A stretch of 64,000 bases of DNA from Streptomyces yatensis (GTDB lineage Bacteria; Actinomycetota; Actinomycetes; Streptomycetales; Streptomycetaceae): the NCBI RefSeq assembly GCF_018069625.1, contig NZ_CP072941.1, forward strand, positions 10,044,001-10,108,000, read 5' to 3'. Positions 1 through 9,070 of this stretch are shown piece after piece. Under the pieces are notes generated by a model. The model saw nothing but the letters and a program-made list of their open reading frames with translations. It was not told the origin of the DNA and ran no database searches. The position numbers and the translations under genes are program-made. Each line of letters opens with the position of its first letter. Within the stretch, counting starts at the first letter, position 1.

Positions 1-1
1 C

Positions 2-3000
2 GAGATCCCCCACGCCATCCGTGGACACGCCGCGCTCTACTGCCCCGACGCCGTTCCCCGGGACGACGAGGCACGGGTACGGAGGCTGATGGAGCCCGTG
101 GCCCGCGGACTGCCGGTGCGCGAGGTGTGCAGAAGCCCTCTCCAGTTGCGGCTGCTGTTCGAACTCGCCCGGGACGACGGGGCGTTCCCCAGCGCCGAGA
201 TCGACGCCACCGGCCTCTACCGCCGCTACTGGGACCACCGGGTCGTCACCGACCGCCGCCATCACGGCAACCGGAGCGCCACCGCGCCGGAGGACCTCTC
301 CGCACTCACCGGCGCGATCGCCGTCGTGCTGATGTCGGCCGGCCGGACCGAGCTGTCACGCGAGGAGCTGGTCGACCGGCTCACCTCGGCACACGGCGGC
401 CCACGCCCTTCCCCGTCGTACGAACCGGCCCGTGTCCGGTCGTCCCTGGAGCTGCTGATCGACCGGGGTGTGCTGGCCAGGGGAGCCTCGGACGGTATCC
501 ACTTCTTCCACCAGACCATGTTCGAGTACGCGGCCGCGCGTGGCCTGCTGCACCTCAGCGGGGCACGGGCGCTGCTGTCGCTGTGCGAGTGGGTCGGGTC
601 GCATCCCCGTGACTTCTTCGTCGGGGCGATCCTCGAACAGCTCCTCATGCTCGCCGCCGGGTCCGAGAGATATCGGGGCCCGGTACGGGACACGCTGATG
701 CGGATGGCGGCCCACGCGGACGCCGTCATCCTGCACACCGTCGCCGTGGCCGTCGCGGCGCGGAACCCGGCCGTGGGCGTGTCCGTCGAGCCGCTGCTCG
801 CGACGGCGCCGCACGGTGTCGCCCGGCGGTACGCGGTCCTGGCCCCGACCGTACGCGACACGGACGTCGACGCCCTCCTGCCGCAGCTCCGCGGGCTGTG
901 GGAGAGGAAGGAACCCAGCCTGCGGGAGGCCGTGCTCGAAGCGCTGGAGCGGCTGGCCGCCCAGAACGCGCTCACGGTCCACGCCGCCCTGGCCGACTGG
1001 GGCTGCGTACGGGAACTGACGGGGCGCCGTACGGGCGGCGCGGGCATCGAGGTCCTGCCGCGGCTGCTCGTGCTGACGTCACACGTCGATGTGGCATCCG
1101 CCCGGAAGGGCCTCATGGAGATGCTCGACTTCGCCCTGTCCCGGGGGCTGGCGGAGCTGGCGTCCGGCGTCATGACCCTGTGGGCCCGGCACTGGGAGAC
1201 ACTGGGCTCGCCGGAGTGGGCAGCCGCCGTCCAGGAGCGTCTCCAGCGGGTGCGCGTCGCGCCGAAGTCGTACGACGTCGAGCTCTTCCAATCGGCCCTG
1301 GCCAGGGTGCTGGCCGCCTCATGGACCCACGACCACGGACTCCCCGGTGACCACGGGCTCCCCGCCGACGCCGGTCACGGCCCCGACGGCGGTCCGGCTC
1401 CCGGGACCCATCCCTGGACGCACCGCCTCGACCACGCCGTGGCGCTGCTCGAAGCGGACGACCACGACACCGTGGGCAACGCCGGACTCATCGCCGCCAC
1501 AGCGGTCCTGGCCACGCTGCCGCACGGCCACTGGGCCATCGAGGCCACCCTCGACCGCTGTCTGGAGATCGGCGGGCAAGCAGCGCTCCACGCACTGCAG
1601 CACCGGATGGTCTTCCCCCAGTTGCTCCGCGCCGACTGCGCCGCCGCGGAGAGCCTCGTCCACCGGCTCGCGGTCATGCTGAAGGCCCTGCCCTGCCCCG
1701 AGAACCAGCCGGTCACGCCCCCACAGCGGCGGGCACTGGTCGCCCGCCGGATCCTCGCCCACCGCGACGTTCCCCCCCACCGCGTCCGGCAGGTCCTGGA
1801 ACACTCCGGCTGGGACGCCGACTCCGACCTGTGGCTGTCCGGGGACGGTTTGGCCACGCTCCTCCTGCCGGCCGCGCTCGGCGGCCACCCCACCGCGGTG
1901 AGCCGGATCGAGAAGGCGACGACCGCCCCCGCGGCCGCCCGGAACCTCGTCCGCCGCTCCCTGCACCGGGCCGTCACGGACTCCGGTCCGCACACCGAGC
2001 GCCACATCGGCCTGCTGGTGAACCTGGCGCTCATGGACGCCGACACCGTGCTCCTGGAGGCCCTCACCACCGGCCGGGCCAAGAAGGGCACCGGCCCGCT
2101 GCCGCCCCTCGCCCACGAACGGGTGCTGGGGGCGCTACGGGCCGCGGCCCCGGCCCTGACCGGGCTGATCGCGGACGAGATCGCCGAGGGCAACAGCGGA
2201 AAGCGGCAGCGCCAGGCACTCACGCTCTGGGAGTGCTCCGTGTCGGCCGGCACCCTCCCCGTGCCCGATCTGCCCCAACTCCTGCCGCGCTACGGCACCT
2301 TCTCCGACCAGAAGGCCCGGGCGGCCTTCCTCGGGCTCGTGGGAACCGTCGCCGCGCGCGGACCCGCCCAGTACACCACGGCACACACCTTCCTCTCGGA
2401 GCTGGTGTTCGACGCCACGGGAGACATCCCCCCTCTCGACGACGCATCGGCCAGTACCCGGAACGCCGCCCGCAAGGCCCTGCTCCACGCCGCCTGCGAA
2501 TCCGGCCCCCTCACCCCCTCGGCCCTCACCATGGCCCTCGACCTGGCCTTCGCCCCACCGACCGACGCCGGGCTGATCAGCGGCCTCGGCCAGCTGGTGC
2601 GCCGGCTCAGCACCGCACACGGCGCGGCACCCGCCGCCGAGCTGCTGATCCGGGTCATCGGCGCGGCCGTGGCCTCGCAGCAGGGCCGCGCCGCGGAGAA
2701 CCACCTCGCGAAGGCGCTCCGTGGCGCGATGGACAGCGTCTTCGACCACGGTTCTCCGGCCGTCTACCGGACGCTGTGGGAGCACCTCAAGGAGCCTGGC
2801 CCGGAGGACGACGCCGACCACGTCGTCTTTCCCGAGCGGTACGCGCTGGGGCTGGTGAGCTGCGCGGTCCGCCGGTCGTACGCGGCAACCCGCCAGGACC
2901 TGGAAGCACTTGTCGCCCATCCGCGGGTGCCACGCCCCACCAAGATGTGGATCGGCGACCAGCTCAGCGCCCGGTCGCGGGAACACACCGAGCACGACCT

Positions 3001-3058
3001 GAGCTGGGTGCTGGACGGCGAGCTGCCCGGGCGGCCAGTGGCAGGATGTTCGCGGTAG
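2..3058 (+). CDS. STAND/NACHT-type NTPase, C-terminal part (5' truncated)
   Basis: The frame is open from base 2 without a start codon, so the N-terminus lies outside the window; 1018 codons are visible. The segment near bases 140-170 (SPLQLRLLFELA) and the one near 500-550 (HFFHQTMFEYAAARGLL) match the helical/winged-helix region that follows the NTPase core in bacterial NACHT/STAND proteins. The remaining ~800 residues are Ala/Leu-rich and look like HEAT-type helical repeats, usually a sensor or scaffold region. No P-loop is visible; it should lie upstream. In this family such proteins are signalling or anti-phage NTPases, but the effector domain is not in view, so function is inference. 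The first in-frame ATG at base 89 is probably internal. Confidence 0.72.
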   Translation, partial: EIPHAIRGHAALYCPDAVPRDDEARVRRLMEPVARGLPVREVCRSPLQLRLLFELARDDGAFPSAEIDATGLYRRYWDHRVVTDRRHHGNRSATAPEDLSALTGAIAVVLMSAGRTELSREELVDRLTSAHGGPRPSPSYEPARVRSSLELLIDRGVLARGASDGIHFFHQTMFEYAAARGLLHLSGARALLSLCEWVGSHPRDFFVGAILEQLLMLAAGSERYRGPVRDTLMRMAAHADAVILHTVAVAVAARNPAVGVSVEPLLATAPHGVARRYAVLAPTVRDTDVDALLPQLRGLWERKEPSLREAVLEALERLAAQNALTVHAALADWGCVRELTGRRTGGAGIEVLPRLLVLTSHVDVASARKGLMEMLDFALSRGLAELASGVMTLWARHWETLGSPEWAAAVQERLQRVRVAPKSYDVELFQSALARVLAASWTHDHGLPGDHGLPADAGHGPDGGPAPGTHPWTHRLDHAVALLEADDHDTVGNAGLIAATAVLATLPHGHWAIEATLDRCLEIGGQAALHALQHRMVFPQLLRADCAAAESLVHRLAVMLKALPCPENQPVTPPQRRALVARRILAHRDVPPHRVRQVLEHSGWDADSDLWLSGDGLATLLLPAALGGHPTAVSRIEKATTAPAAARNLVRRSLHRAVTDSGPHTERHIGLLVNLALMDADTVLLEALTTGRAKKGTGPLPPLAHERVLGALRAAAPALTGLIADEIAEGNSGKRQRQALTLWECSVSAGTLPVPDLPQLLPRYGTFSDQKARAAFLGLVGTVAARGPAQYTTAHTFLSELVFDATGDIPPLDDASASTRNAARKALLHAACESGPLTPSALTMALDLAFAPPTDAGLISGLGQLVRRLSTAHGAAPAAELLIRVIGAAVASQQGRAAENHLAKALRGAMDSVFDHGSPAVYRTLWEHLKEPGPEDDADHVVFPERYALGLVSCAVRRSYAATRQDLEALVAHPRVPRPTKMWIGDQLSARSREHTEHDLSWVLDGELPGRPVAGCSR

Positions 3059-3121
3059 TCGTCATCGAGGTCACGGGTGTGAGCGGGGCCCGTTCGATCG
3101 CGGGAGAGCCGAAGGAGCCCG

Positions 3122-4069
3122 ATGAGCCGGAAGAACCACCATGTCGCCGTGCTCGTGCTCGAAGGCGCCAAACCACTCGACGTCGGCATCCCGGCGCAGG
3201 TGTTCTCCAACCGGCCGAGCATGCCCTACGAGGTGCGGGTGTGCGGCGCCGCGCCCGGGCTGGTGACCGGCGGCGACGGCCTCTCGTATCACGTGGCGGA
3301 GGGGCTCGAGGCGTTCGAGCACGCCGACACCGTCTTCATCCCCGGCTATCGGGAGCCGGCGACCACGGAACCGCCGGCGGCGGTCGTCAGCGCGCTCATG
3401 GCCGCCCACGAGCGCGGGACCCGGCTCGCGGCCATCTCGACGGGGGCGTTCGCGCTGGCCGCGACGGGTCTGCTCGACGGCAAGCGGGCGACGACCCACT
3501 GGCACTACACCAAGGCGCTCGCCGAGAGACATCCGCTCGTGCGGGTGGACGAGAACGTGCTGTTCGTGGACGAGGGCGATGTGCTCACCTCGGCGGGTGC
3601 GGCATCCGGCATCGACCTGTGCCTGCACCTGGTGCGGCGCGACCAGGGCGTCGGGCTCTCCAACCACGTGGCCAGACGGCTGGTGGCGGCGCCGTATCGC
3701 AGCGGGGGACAGGCGCAGTACGTTCCCCGGAGTGTGCCCGAGCCGCTCGGCGACCTGTTCGCGAGCACACGGGAGTGGGCCCTGGCGCATCTCGCCGAAC
3801 CGCTGACCCTCGAAGCGCTCGCCCGCAACGCACGGGTGTCGGCGCGCACCTTCTCGCGGCGGTTCGTGGAGGACACCGGCTACACGCCGATGCAGTGGGT
3901 GCTCAGGGCACGGGTGGACCTGGCCCGCGAGCTGCTCGAACGCACCGATCTGGGCGTGGAGCAGATCGCCGACCGAGTCGGCCTCGGCACCGGCGCGAAT
4001 CTGCGTCTGCACTTCCACCGCATTCTCGGCACCTCCCCGACGGAGTACCGCCACACCTTCTCGGCCTGA
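3122..4069 (+). CDS. GlxA-family transcriptional regulator (DJ-1/PfpI + AraC HTH)
   Basis: 315 residues in two parts. The N-terminal ~190 residues are a DJ-1/PfpI-like domain (start HHVAVLVLEGAKPLDVGIP; the STGAFALAATGLLDGKRATT segment is the signature region of GlxA proteins). The last ~100 residues hold an AraC/XylS double helix-turn-helix (SARTFSRRFVEDTGYTPMQW). These regulators are cytosolic and usually activate neighbouring metabolic genes; the ligand cannot be read from sequence. It precedes a GAPDH gene in the same direction by ~120 bp, which may have its own promoter. ATG start with a GGAG-like site just upstream. Confidence 0.9.
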   Translation: MSRKNHHVAVLVLEGAKPLDVGIPAQVFSNRPSMPYEVRVCGAAPGLVTGGDGLSYHVAEGLEAFEHADTVFIPGYREPATTEPPAAVVSALMAAHERGTRLAAISTGAFALAATGLLDGKRATTHWHYTKALAERHPLVRVDENVLFVDEGDVLTSAGAASGIDLCLHLVRRDQGVGLSNHVARRLVAAPYRSGGQAQYVPRSVPEPLGDLFASTREWALAHLAEPLTLEALARNARVSARTFSRRFVEDTGYTPMQWVLRARVDLARELLERTDLGVEQIADRVGLGTGANLRLHFHRILGTSPTEYRHTFSA

Positions 4070-4191
4070 GCTTCCCGAGCGGTGTGCGTGCCTGCCGAGG
4101 GCTGGCGGGATCCTTGCGTACGGTGGCGTTCAGGCCGCTGTCGGCCCCGGATCCGGGTGCCGACGATGGGGGAGGAACGAAAGGAACCTCC

Positions 4192-5190
4192 ATGACCCGC
4201 ATCGCCGTCAATGGATTCGGCCGCATCGGACGCAACACCCTCCGCGCCCTGCTGGAGCGCGACAGCGATCTCGAAGTGGTCGCCGTCAACGACCTCACCG
4301 CCCCCGAATCCCTCGCGCACCTGCTCAAGTACGACAGCGCGCTCGGCCCCCTCGGCCGCTCCGTCGAGGTCGATGGAACCGACCTCGTGGTCGACGGCCG
4401 TCGCATCAAGGTGCTCGCCGAGCGCGAGCCCGCCAACTTGCCGTGGGCCGAGCTCGGCGTGGGCATCGTCCTCGAGTCCACCGGCCGCTTCACCGCGGCG
4501 GATGCCGCCCGCGCCCATCTGCGTGCCGGTGCCCAACGTGTGCTCGTCAGTGCGCCGTCCGCGGGCGCCGACGTCACGCTCGCCTACGGCGTGAACACCG
4601 ATGCCTACGACCCCGCCGAGCACGTGATCGTCTCGAACGCCTCGTGCACCACGAACGCACTGGCCCCGCTGGCGTCCGTACTGGACGACCTGGCCGGTAT
4701 CGAGCACGGCTTCATGACCACGGTGCACGCCTACACCCAGGAGCAGAACCTCCAGGACGGCCCGCACCGCGACCTGCGCCGCGCCCGCGCCGCCGGGGTG
4801 AACATCGTGCCCACCACCACCGGGGCCGCCAAGGCCATCGGCCTGGTGCTGCCGAACCTCGACGGCAAGCTGTCGGGCGACTCGATCCGGGTGCCGGTCC
4901 CGGTGGGCTCGATCGTGGAGCTGAACACCGCGGTCTCCCGGGAGGTCAGCCGCGACGAGGTGCTCGCCGCCTACCGCGCCGCCGCCGACGGCAAGCTCAA
5001 GGGCATCCTGGAGTACTCCGACGAGCCGCTCGTCTCCAGCGACATCACCCGCCGCCCGGCCTCGTCGATCTTCGACGCCGCCCTCACCCGTGTCGAGGGC
5101 AAGCACATCAAGGTGGTGGCCTGGTACGACAACGAGTGGGGCTTCTCGAACCGCGTCATCGACACGCTCGAACTGCTCGCGCGCGACTGA
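4192..5190 (+). CDS. gap: Glyceraldehyde-3-phosphate dehydrogenase, type I
   Basis: 332 residues, normal family length. The Rossmann start RIAVNGFGRIGRN, the active-site SNASCTTN with catalytic Cys152, His179 in TTVHAYT, and the C-terminal WYDNEWGFSNR are all present, so the enzyme should be active: it oxidises glyceraldehyde-3-phosphate to 1,3-bisphosphoglycerate with NAD. The start is the ATG after a GGAACC-type site; the longer open frame upstream is read-through of another gene's frame. It is not beside pgk or tpiA as the glycolytic copy usually is, so it may be a second isoform. A drug-insensitive copy (as in pentalenolactone producers) is possible but unproven. Confidence 0.95.
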   Translation: MTRIAVNGFGRIGRNTLRALLERDSDLEVVAVNDLTAPESLAHLLKYDSALGPLGRSVEVDGTDLVVDGRRIKVLAEREPANLPWAELGVGIVLESTGRFTAADAARAHLRAGAQRVLVSAPSAGADVTLAYGVNTDAYDPAEHVIVSNASCTTNALAPLASVLDDLAGIEHGFMTTVHAYTQEQNLQDGPHRDLRRARAAGVNIVPTTTGAAKAIGLVLPNLDGKLSGDSIRVPVPVGSIVELNTAVSREVSRDEVLAAYRAAADGKLKGILEYSDEPLVSSDITRRPASSIFDAALTRVEGKHIKVVAWYDNEWGFSNRVIDTLELLARD

Positions 5191-5209
5191 ACACGCCGAT
5201 TGACTGACC

Positions 5210-5239
5210 GTGAGGGGCCGGCATCGACCGGCCCCTCAC
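5210..5239. terminator. Bidirectional hairpin terminator between gap and the XRE gene
   Basis: Perfect 12-bp inverted repeat (GTGAGGGGCCGG and its complement) with a 6-nt loop, placed between two convergent genes. It can serve both strands. Confidence 0.8.
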
Positions 5240-5266
5240 CCTTGCGGCGTGTGCCCGGCCACGCGT

Positions 5267-6118
5267 TCAGGTACGGTCCGCACCGCGCGGGGAGGGCCGG
5301 GTGCGGGTCGCGTGGATGGAGCCGAGCAGACGCAGGGCTTCCGCGCTGCTGCCGCCGGGCTCCGCGTGATAGATGACGAGTTGCTGGCCCGGGGCCTCTC
5401 TCACATCGAACGCCTGATAGCTGAGAGTGAGGGGGCCGACGTCGGGATGCAGGAACCGCTTGGCCTCCTGGGTCTTGCCGCGCACGGTGTGGCTGCCCCA
5501 CAGGCGGGCGAAGTCCGCGCTGTTCGCGGTGAGCGTGTCCACGAGCCCGTGCAGGCGCGGGTTGTCCGGCTCGTAGCCCGCCGCCTGGCGCAGATTCGCG
5601 ACGGTGGCCTGGGCCGCCCGGTCCCAGTCCTGGTAGAAGGTGCGGCCCGCGGGGTCCGCGAAGGCCATGCGGGCCAGGTTGTCCGCCGGATGGAACGGTG
5701 AGTAGAGGGCGTCGGCCAGCGCGTTGGTGGCGAGGATGTCCAGGGTCCGGTTGAGCACGAAGGCAGGCGTGTGCGGATAGCCGTCCATCAGCTGCCGCAA
5801 CCCGGGGCTGACCTGGTCGGGCACGCGGACGGCGGGGTCGTCGGGCACCGTGCCGGCGAGCCGGTACAGATGGCCCCGGGCGTCGTCGTCGAGGCGCAGC
5901 GCACGGCTGAGCGCGTCGAGCACCTGCGCGGAGGGGCGGCGCTCCCGGCCCTGTTCCAGGCGGGTGTAGTAGTCGGCGTTGATGCCGGCGAGCACCGCGA
6001 CCTCCTCACGGCGCAACCCGGGAACGCGGCGGGTGCCGTAACTCGCCATTCCCACCTCTTCGGGCCGTAGCCCAGACCTGCTGCCTCGCAGGAAATCTCC
6101 CAGGTCGTTGTCAGCCAT
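5267..6118 (-). CDS. XRE-family regulator with MmyB-like ligand domain
   Basis: 283 residues. An N-terminal helix-turn-helix (VPGLRREEVAVLAGINADYYTRLEQG) is followed by a ~180-residue MmyB-like domain (AFVLNRTLDILATNALADAL), which in this family may bind a fatty-acid-like ligand. It is transcribed away from the Atu4866/MFS/SDR genes, and a perfect palindrome lies between the two start codons. This is the usual arrangement for a local repressor or activator of a divergent detoxification operon. The ligand is unknown. Confidence 0.9.
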   Translation of the reverse strand: MADNDLGDFLRGSRSGLRPEEVGMASYGTRRVPGLRREEVAVLAGINADYYTRLEQGRERRPSAQVLDALSRALRLDDDARGHLYRLAGTVPDDPAVRVPDQVSPGLRQLMDGYPHTPAFVLNRTLDILATNALADALYSPFHPADNLARMAFADPAGRTFYQDWDRAAQATVANLRQAAGYEPDNPRLHGLVDTLTANSADFARLWGSHTVRGKTQEAKRFLHPDVGPLTLSYQAFDVREAPGQQLVIYHAEPGGSSAEALRLLGSIHATRTRPSPRGADRT

Positions 6119-6148
6119 GACCTCAGGCTACGTTGCGCCCCGACCGGG

Positions 6149-6173
6149 TGCCTGGGTGTGCCGCACCCAGGCA
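6149..6173. promoter_or_regulatory. Palindromic operator candidate for the XRE regulator
   Basis: Perfect 10-bp arms (TGCCTGGGTG and complement) around a 5-bp spacer, in the 136-bp divergent promoter region between the XRE gene and the Atu4866 gene. The size and position fit a dimer-binding site controlling both promoters; which protein binds is inference. Confidence 0.65.
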
Positions 6174-6254
6174 GAAGGCGTCCTGGTTGACCTCGTGGGC
6201 ACTGCCCAGACTCGGTGGCGCAGGACAAAGTCCCCCACCAACGAGAGGTGTGCC

Positions 6255-6527
6255 ATGACCACGGATTCGGCGGACGCCCCGGACATCGACGTCGTCGGCA
6301 TGTGGGTCACCGCGGACGGCCACATCCGCCAGGAGCTGCGTGCGGACGGCCGGTACGACGAAGCGCGTGGCGGGCGCGCCAGTGCATACACCGGCCGCTA
6401 CTCCGTCAGGGGCAGCCATATCGACTACGTCGACGACACCGGCTTCACCGCGACGGGTGATGTACGCGACGGCGTGCTCCACCACGAACACCTGGTGCTG
6501 TACCGCGAGCGGCACCCCGGCTCCTGA
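6255..6527 (+). CDS. Atu4866-family protein
   Basis: 90 residues from the ATG preceded by GAGGTG. The sequence (VVGMWVTADGHIRQELRADGRYDEARGGR... YVDDTGFTATGDV) matches the small beta-rich Atu4866 domain family. Its biochemical role is not established; it often sits beside SDR and exporter genes under an XRE or TetR regulator, as here. A longer frame to base 6108 exists but overlaps the XRE start and the operator, so the short form is preferred. It is probably the first gene of an operon with the MFS transporter (65-bp gap). Confidence 0.75.
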   Translation: MTTDSADAPDIDVVGMWVTADGHIRQELRADGRYDEARGGRASAYTGRYSVRGSHIDYVDDTGFTATGDVRDGVLHHEHLVLYRERHPGS

Positions 6528-6592
6528 CGGACCCGAACCACCAACCCCGAACCGCTCGGCTCGGGCGACCCCCATCGAAAGAGAGCAAGAGC

Positions 6593-8125
6593 ATGACGCA
6601 GGAGGCCAGCGGCCCCCGCTCGGCACAGATCCCACCGGGCGGCGAGGGCCGGACCGGTCCCCGGCCCGCCGGGCCCGTCGGCGCGACGCCCGGCGCGCTC
6701 GCCCTGCTGACCCTGTGCGCCGCCCATTTCATGGACGCCATCGACCTGTCCGACGTGGGTGTCGCCCTGCCCGCCATCCAGGACGACCTGGGCATGTCAC
6801 CGGCGTCCCTGCAGTGGGTGGTGTCCGCGTACGCCCTCGGCTACGGCGGCTTCCTGCTGCTGGGCGGCAGGGCGGCCGACCTGCTCGGCCGCCGGCGCAC
6901 CTTCCTGGCTGCCGTCGGTGTGTTCGCGGTGGTCAGCGTGGCGGGGGCGATCGCTCCCAGTGGCGGGCTGCTCATCGTGGCCCGGCTGATCAAGGGCGTG
7001 GCCGCCGGGTTCCTCGCCCCGGCGGCGCTGTCCCTGATCACCACCAACTGGCCGGAAGGCCCCGAGCGCGGCAGAGCCCTGGGCTGGTACGCCACCGCGG
7101 GCGCCTGCGGATTCGTCGGTGGCCTGGTGCTCGGCGGTGTGCTCACCGAGGTCTCCTGGCGGCTGGTGTTCGCGCTGCCGGTGCCCATCGCGGTGGCCGC
7201 GCTCATCGCGGGAAGCCGTCTGCTGCCGCCGGACCCGCCGCCGACCGGGCGGGGCAAGGTCGATGTCGCCGGGGCGCTGACCGTCAGCGGCGGGCTTCTC
7301 CTGTGTGTCTACGCCATCGCACAGGCACCGGAGCACGGCTGGACCTCGGTGCGCACCATCGCCCTGTTCGCGGCGACAGCCCTCCTGCTCGCACTGTTCG
7401 TGCGCATTGAAGCCAGGGCCGACACACCCCTGATGCCCCTGTCCTTCCTCATCCGCCGCCAGAGCGTGGGCGCCAACCTGACGATCTTCGCGATGTGGGG
7501 CGCGTACACCTCCTTCGCGTTCCTCGCCACCCTCTATCTGCAGAACGTGCTGGGCTGGACACCCCTGGAGACGGCCGGTGCCTTTGTCCCCCTCGGCCTG
7601 GTCAACGGCGCGGTGGCGCCCTTCGCGGGGCGTCTCGCGGCCCGGTTCGGCGCCCACCGTATGATCGCGGCCGGAATGCTGCTGCTGGCCGCGTCGTACG
7701 CCATGTTCTTCCGGATCGGACCCGACTCCTCGTTCGTCTCCGTGGTCCTGCCCGTCATGGTCCTCAACGGCCTCGGCACCGCCGCCACGTTCCCCGCCCT
7801 GAACATGAGCGCCGTCACCGGTGTACCCGACCGGGACCAGGGCCTCGCCGGGGCGCTGCTCAACACCTCCATGCAGATCGGCGGCGCCGTCGTGCTGGCC
7901 GTCGTCACCGCGGTGGCCGACGCCGGTCAGCGGGCGAACACCACGGATCCACTGGCCGGATACGTCCCGGCCATCGCGGTCATCGTCGGCGCCGTCCTCG
8001 CGGGTCTGGCCGCCACCACGCTCATCCGCAACGCCCGAGCGCACACCACCCACCCCGCCACCGCCGCTTCCCACGGTGGCATCGACGAAGGACAGCACCA
8101 TGACGACAGCCACGCATCCCGCTGA
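6593..8125 (+). CDS. MFS drug exporter, DHA2 (14-TM) family
   Basis: 510 residues with many hydrophobic segments consistent with 14 membrane helices. An N-terminal family signature (HFMDAIDLSDVGVALPAIQDDL) and motif A between helices 2 and 3 (GGRAADLLGRRRTF) are visible. DHA2 members export drugs by proton antiport. The C-terminal ~20 residues are His/Thr-rich and cytoplasmic. It overlaps the next SDR gene by 26 bp, so the two are translationally coupled. Substrate unknown; it could serve export of the neighbouring cluster's product, but its regulator suggests a separate module. Confidence 0.92.
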   Translation: MTQEASGPRSAQIPPGGEGRTGPRPAGPVGATPGALALLTLCAAHFMDAIDLSDVGVALPAIQDDLGMSPASLQWVVSAYALGYGGFLLLGGRAADLLGRRRTFLAAVGVFAVVSVAGAIAPSGGLLIVARLIKGVAAGFLAPAALSLITTNWPEGPERGRALGWYATAGACGFVGGLVLGGVLTEVSWRLVFALPVPIAVAALIAGSRLLPPDPPPTGRGKVDVAGALTVSGGLLLCVYAIAQAPEHGWTSVRTIALFAATALLLALFVRIEARADTPLMPLSFLIRRQSVGANLTIFAMWGAYTSFAFLATLYLQNVLGWTPLETAGAFVPLGLVNGAVAPFAGRLAARFGAHRMIAAGMLLLAASYAMFFRIGPDSSFVSVVLPVMVLNGLGTAATFPALNMSAVTGVPDRDQGLAGALLNTSMQIGGAVVLAVVTAVADAGQRANTTDPLAGYVPAIAVIVGAVLAGLAATTLIRNARAHTTHPATAASHGGIDEGQHHDDSHASR

Positions 8126-8867
8126 TTCCCGGGAGTTCACGGGCAAGATCGCCCTGGTCACGGGGGCGGCACGCGGCGTCGGCAAGGAGACCGTCCGGCT
8201 TCTGCACAGCCGCGGCGCACACATCGTCGCCGTCGACCAGCGCCACGATGTGAGGGAACTGGCAGAGCACTTCCCGGGCGTTCACCCCCTGGTCGGCGAC
8301 ATCACGGAAGAGGCCACCGCCCACCGCGCGGTGCGGGCAGCCGTCGATGCCTTCGGCGGCCTGGACATCCTGGTCAACAACGCCGGGCGCACCCTCAACA
8401 AACCGGTCACGGAGACGACGGCAGAGGACTGGGACACCGTGATGGCGGTCAACGCCCGGGGGTCGTTCCTCTTCGCCCGCGAGGCGTTTCGCGTGATGCG
8501 GGAAAGCGGTGGGGGAGCCATCGTGAGCACGGGTTCCTACACATGCACCGTCGCACTGCCCCAGGGCGCCGCGTACAGCGCCTCCAAGGGTGCCCTGGCC
8601 CAGCTGACCAAGGTCCTGGCCGTCGAGGGCGGGCCGCTGGGAATCCGGGCGAACATCGTGGCCGCGGGTGTCATCGAGACGGACTTCCTCGACACGTTCC
8701 GGTCCGACAGCCGCGCGTATCTGGCGTCCTTCGCCGACGCCCAGCCGCTCGGCCGGGTCGCCCAGCCCGAGGAGATCGCCGAAGTGCTCTGCTTCCTCGT
8801 CTCGCCGCGCTCCAGCTTCATCACGGGCGCCGTGGTCGCGGCGGACGGCGGCTTCACCGCGATCTGA
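8100..8867 (+). CDS. Short-chain dehydrogenase/reductase
   Basis: 255 residues, classical SDR length. The NAD(P)-binding TGAARGVG, the NNAG motif, the catalytic Ser in STGSYT and the YSASK Tyr/Lys are all intact. The C-terminal AAGVIETDFL and GAVVAADGGFTA segments are typical. It should oxidise an alcohol or reduce a ketone; the substrate is unknown. The start codon lies inside the end of the MFS gene. A strong hairpin follows, closing the Atu4866-MFS-SDR operon. Confidence 0.92.
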   Translation: MTTATHPADSREFTGKIALVTGAARGVGKETVRLLHSRGAHIVAVDQRHDVRELAEHFPGVHPLVGDITEEATAHRAVRAAVDAFGGLDILVNNAGRTLNKPVTETTAEDWDTVMAVNARGSFLFAREAFRVMRESGGGAIVSTGSYTCTVALPQGAAYSASKGALAQLTKVLAVEGGPLGIRANIVAAGVIETDFLDTFRSDSRAYLASFADAQPLGRVAQPEEIAEVLCFLVSPRSSFITGAVVAADGGFTAI

Positions 8868-8881
8868 GCGGCGGACCGCAC

Positions 8882-8921
8882 AGTGGGCGCTTACGCCGTG
8901 GCAACGGCGTAAGCGCCCACT
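8882..8921 (+). terminator. Strong hairpin terminator after the SDR gene
   Basis: An 18-bp perfectly paired stem (arms beginning AGTGGGCGCTTACGCCGT) closes on a 4-nt GGCA loop, 15 bp after the SDR stop codon. It separates the MFS/SDR operon from the ATP-grasp cluster. Confidence 0.88.
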
Positions 8922-9050
8922 TGCCATTGCGGGACTGTACCGCCGACCCCAATTTCTCCATGTAGTGCTATATGAGGCATGACCGGCATGGTGAATGCCC
9001 TCCGCGAACACGAATGGAATGAGCAATTCCATTTCAACTCCATTGCGCAA

Positions 9051-9070
9051 CTTGTGACTTGCATCACAAG
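9051..9070. promoter_or_regulatory. CRP-like palindrome upstream of ATP-grasp gene 1
   Basis: CTTGTGA-N6-TCACAAG, a perfect 7-bp inverted repeat whose core TGTGA-N6-TCACA equals the classical CRP/FNR consensus. It lies 178 bp before the ATP-grasp start. The same core occurs upstream of the paralogous ATP-grasp gene. Binding by a Crp-family protein is inference. Confidence 0.7.

Noticed and set aside
1831..4191. A 1119-codon frame that runs into the GAPDH gene
   Set aside because: Only the last 332 codons resemble a protein family; the upstream part is Arg/Pro-rich and overlaps the NTPase and GlxA genes in another frame.
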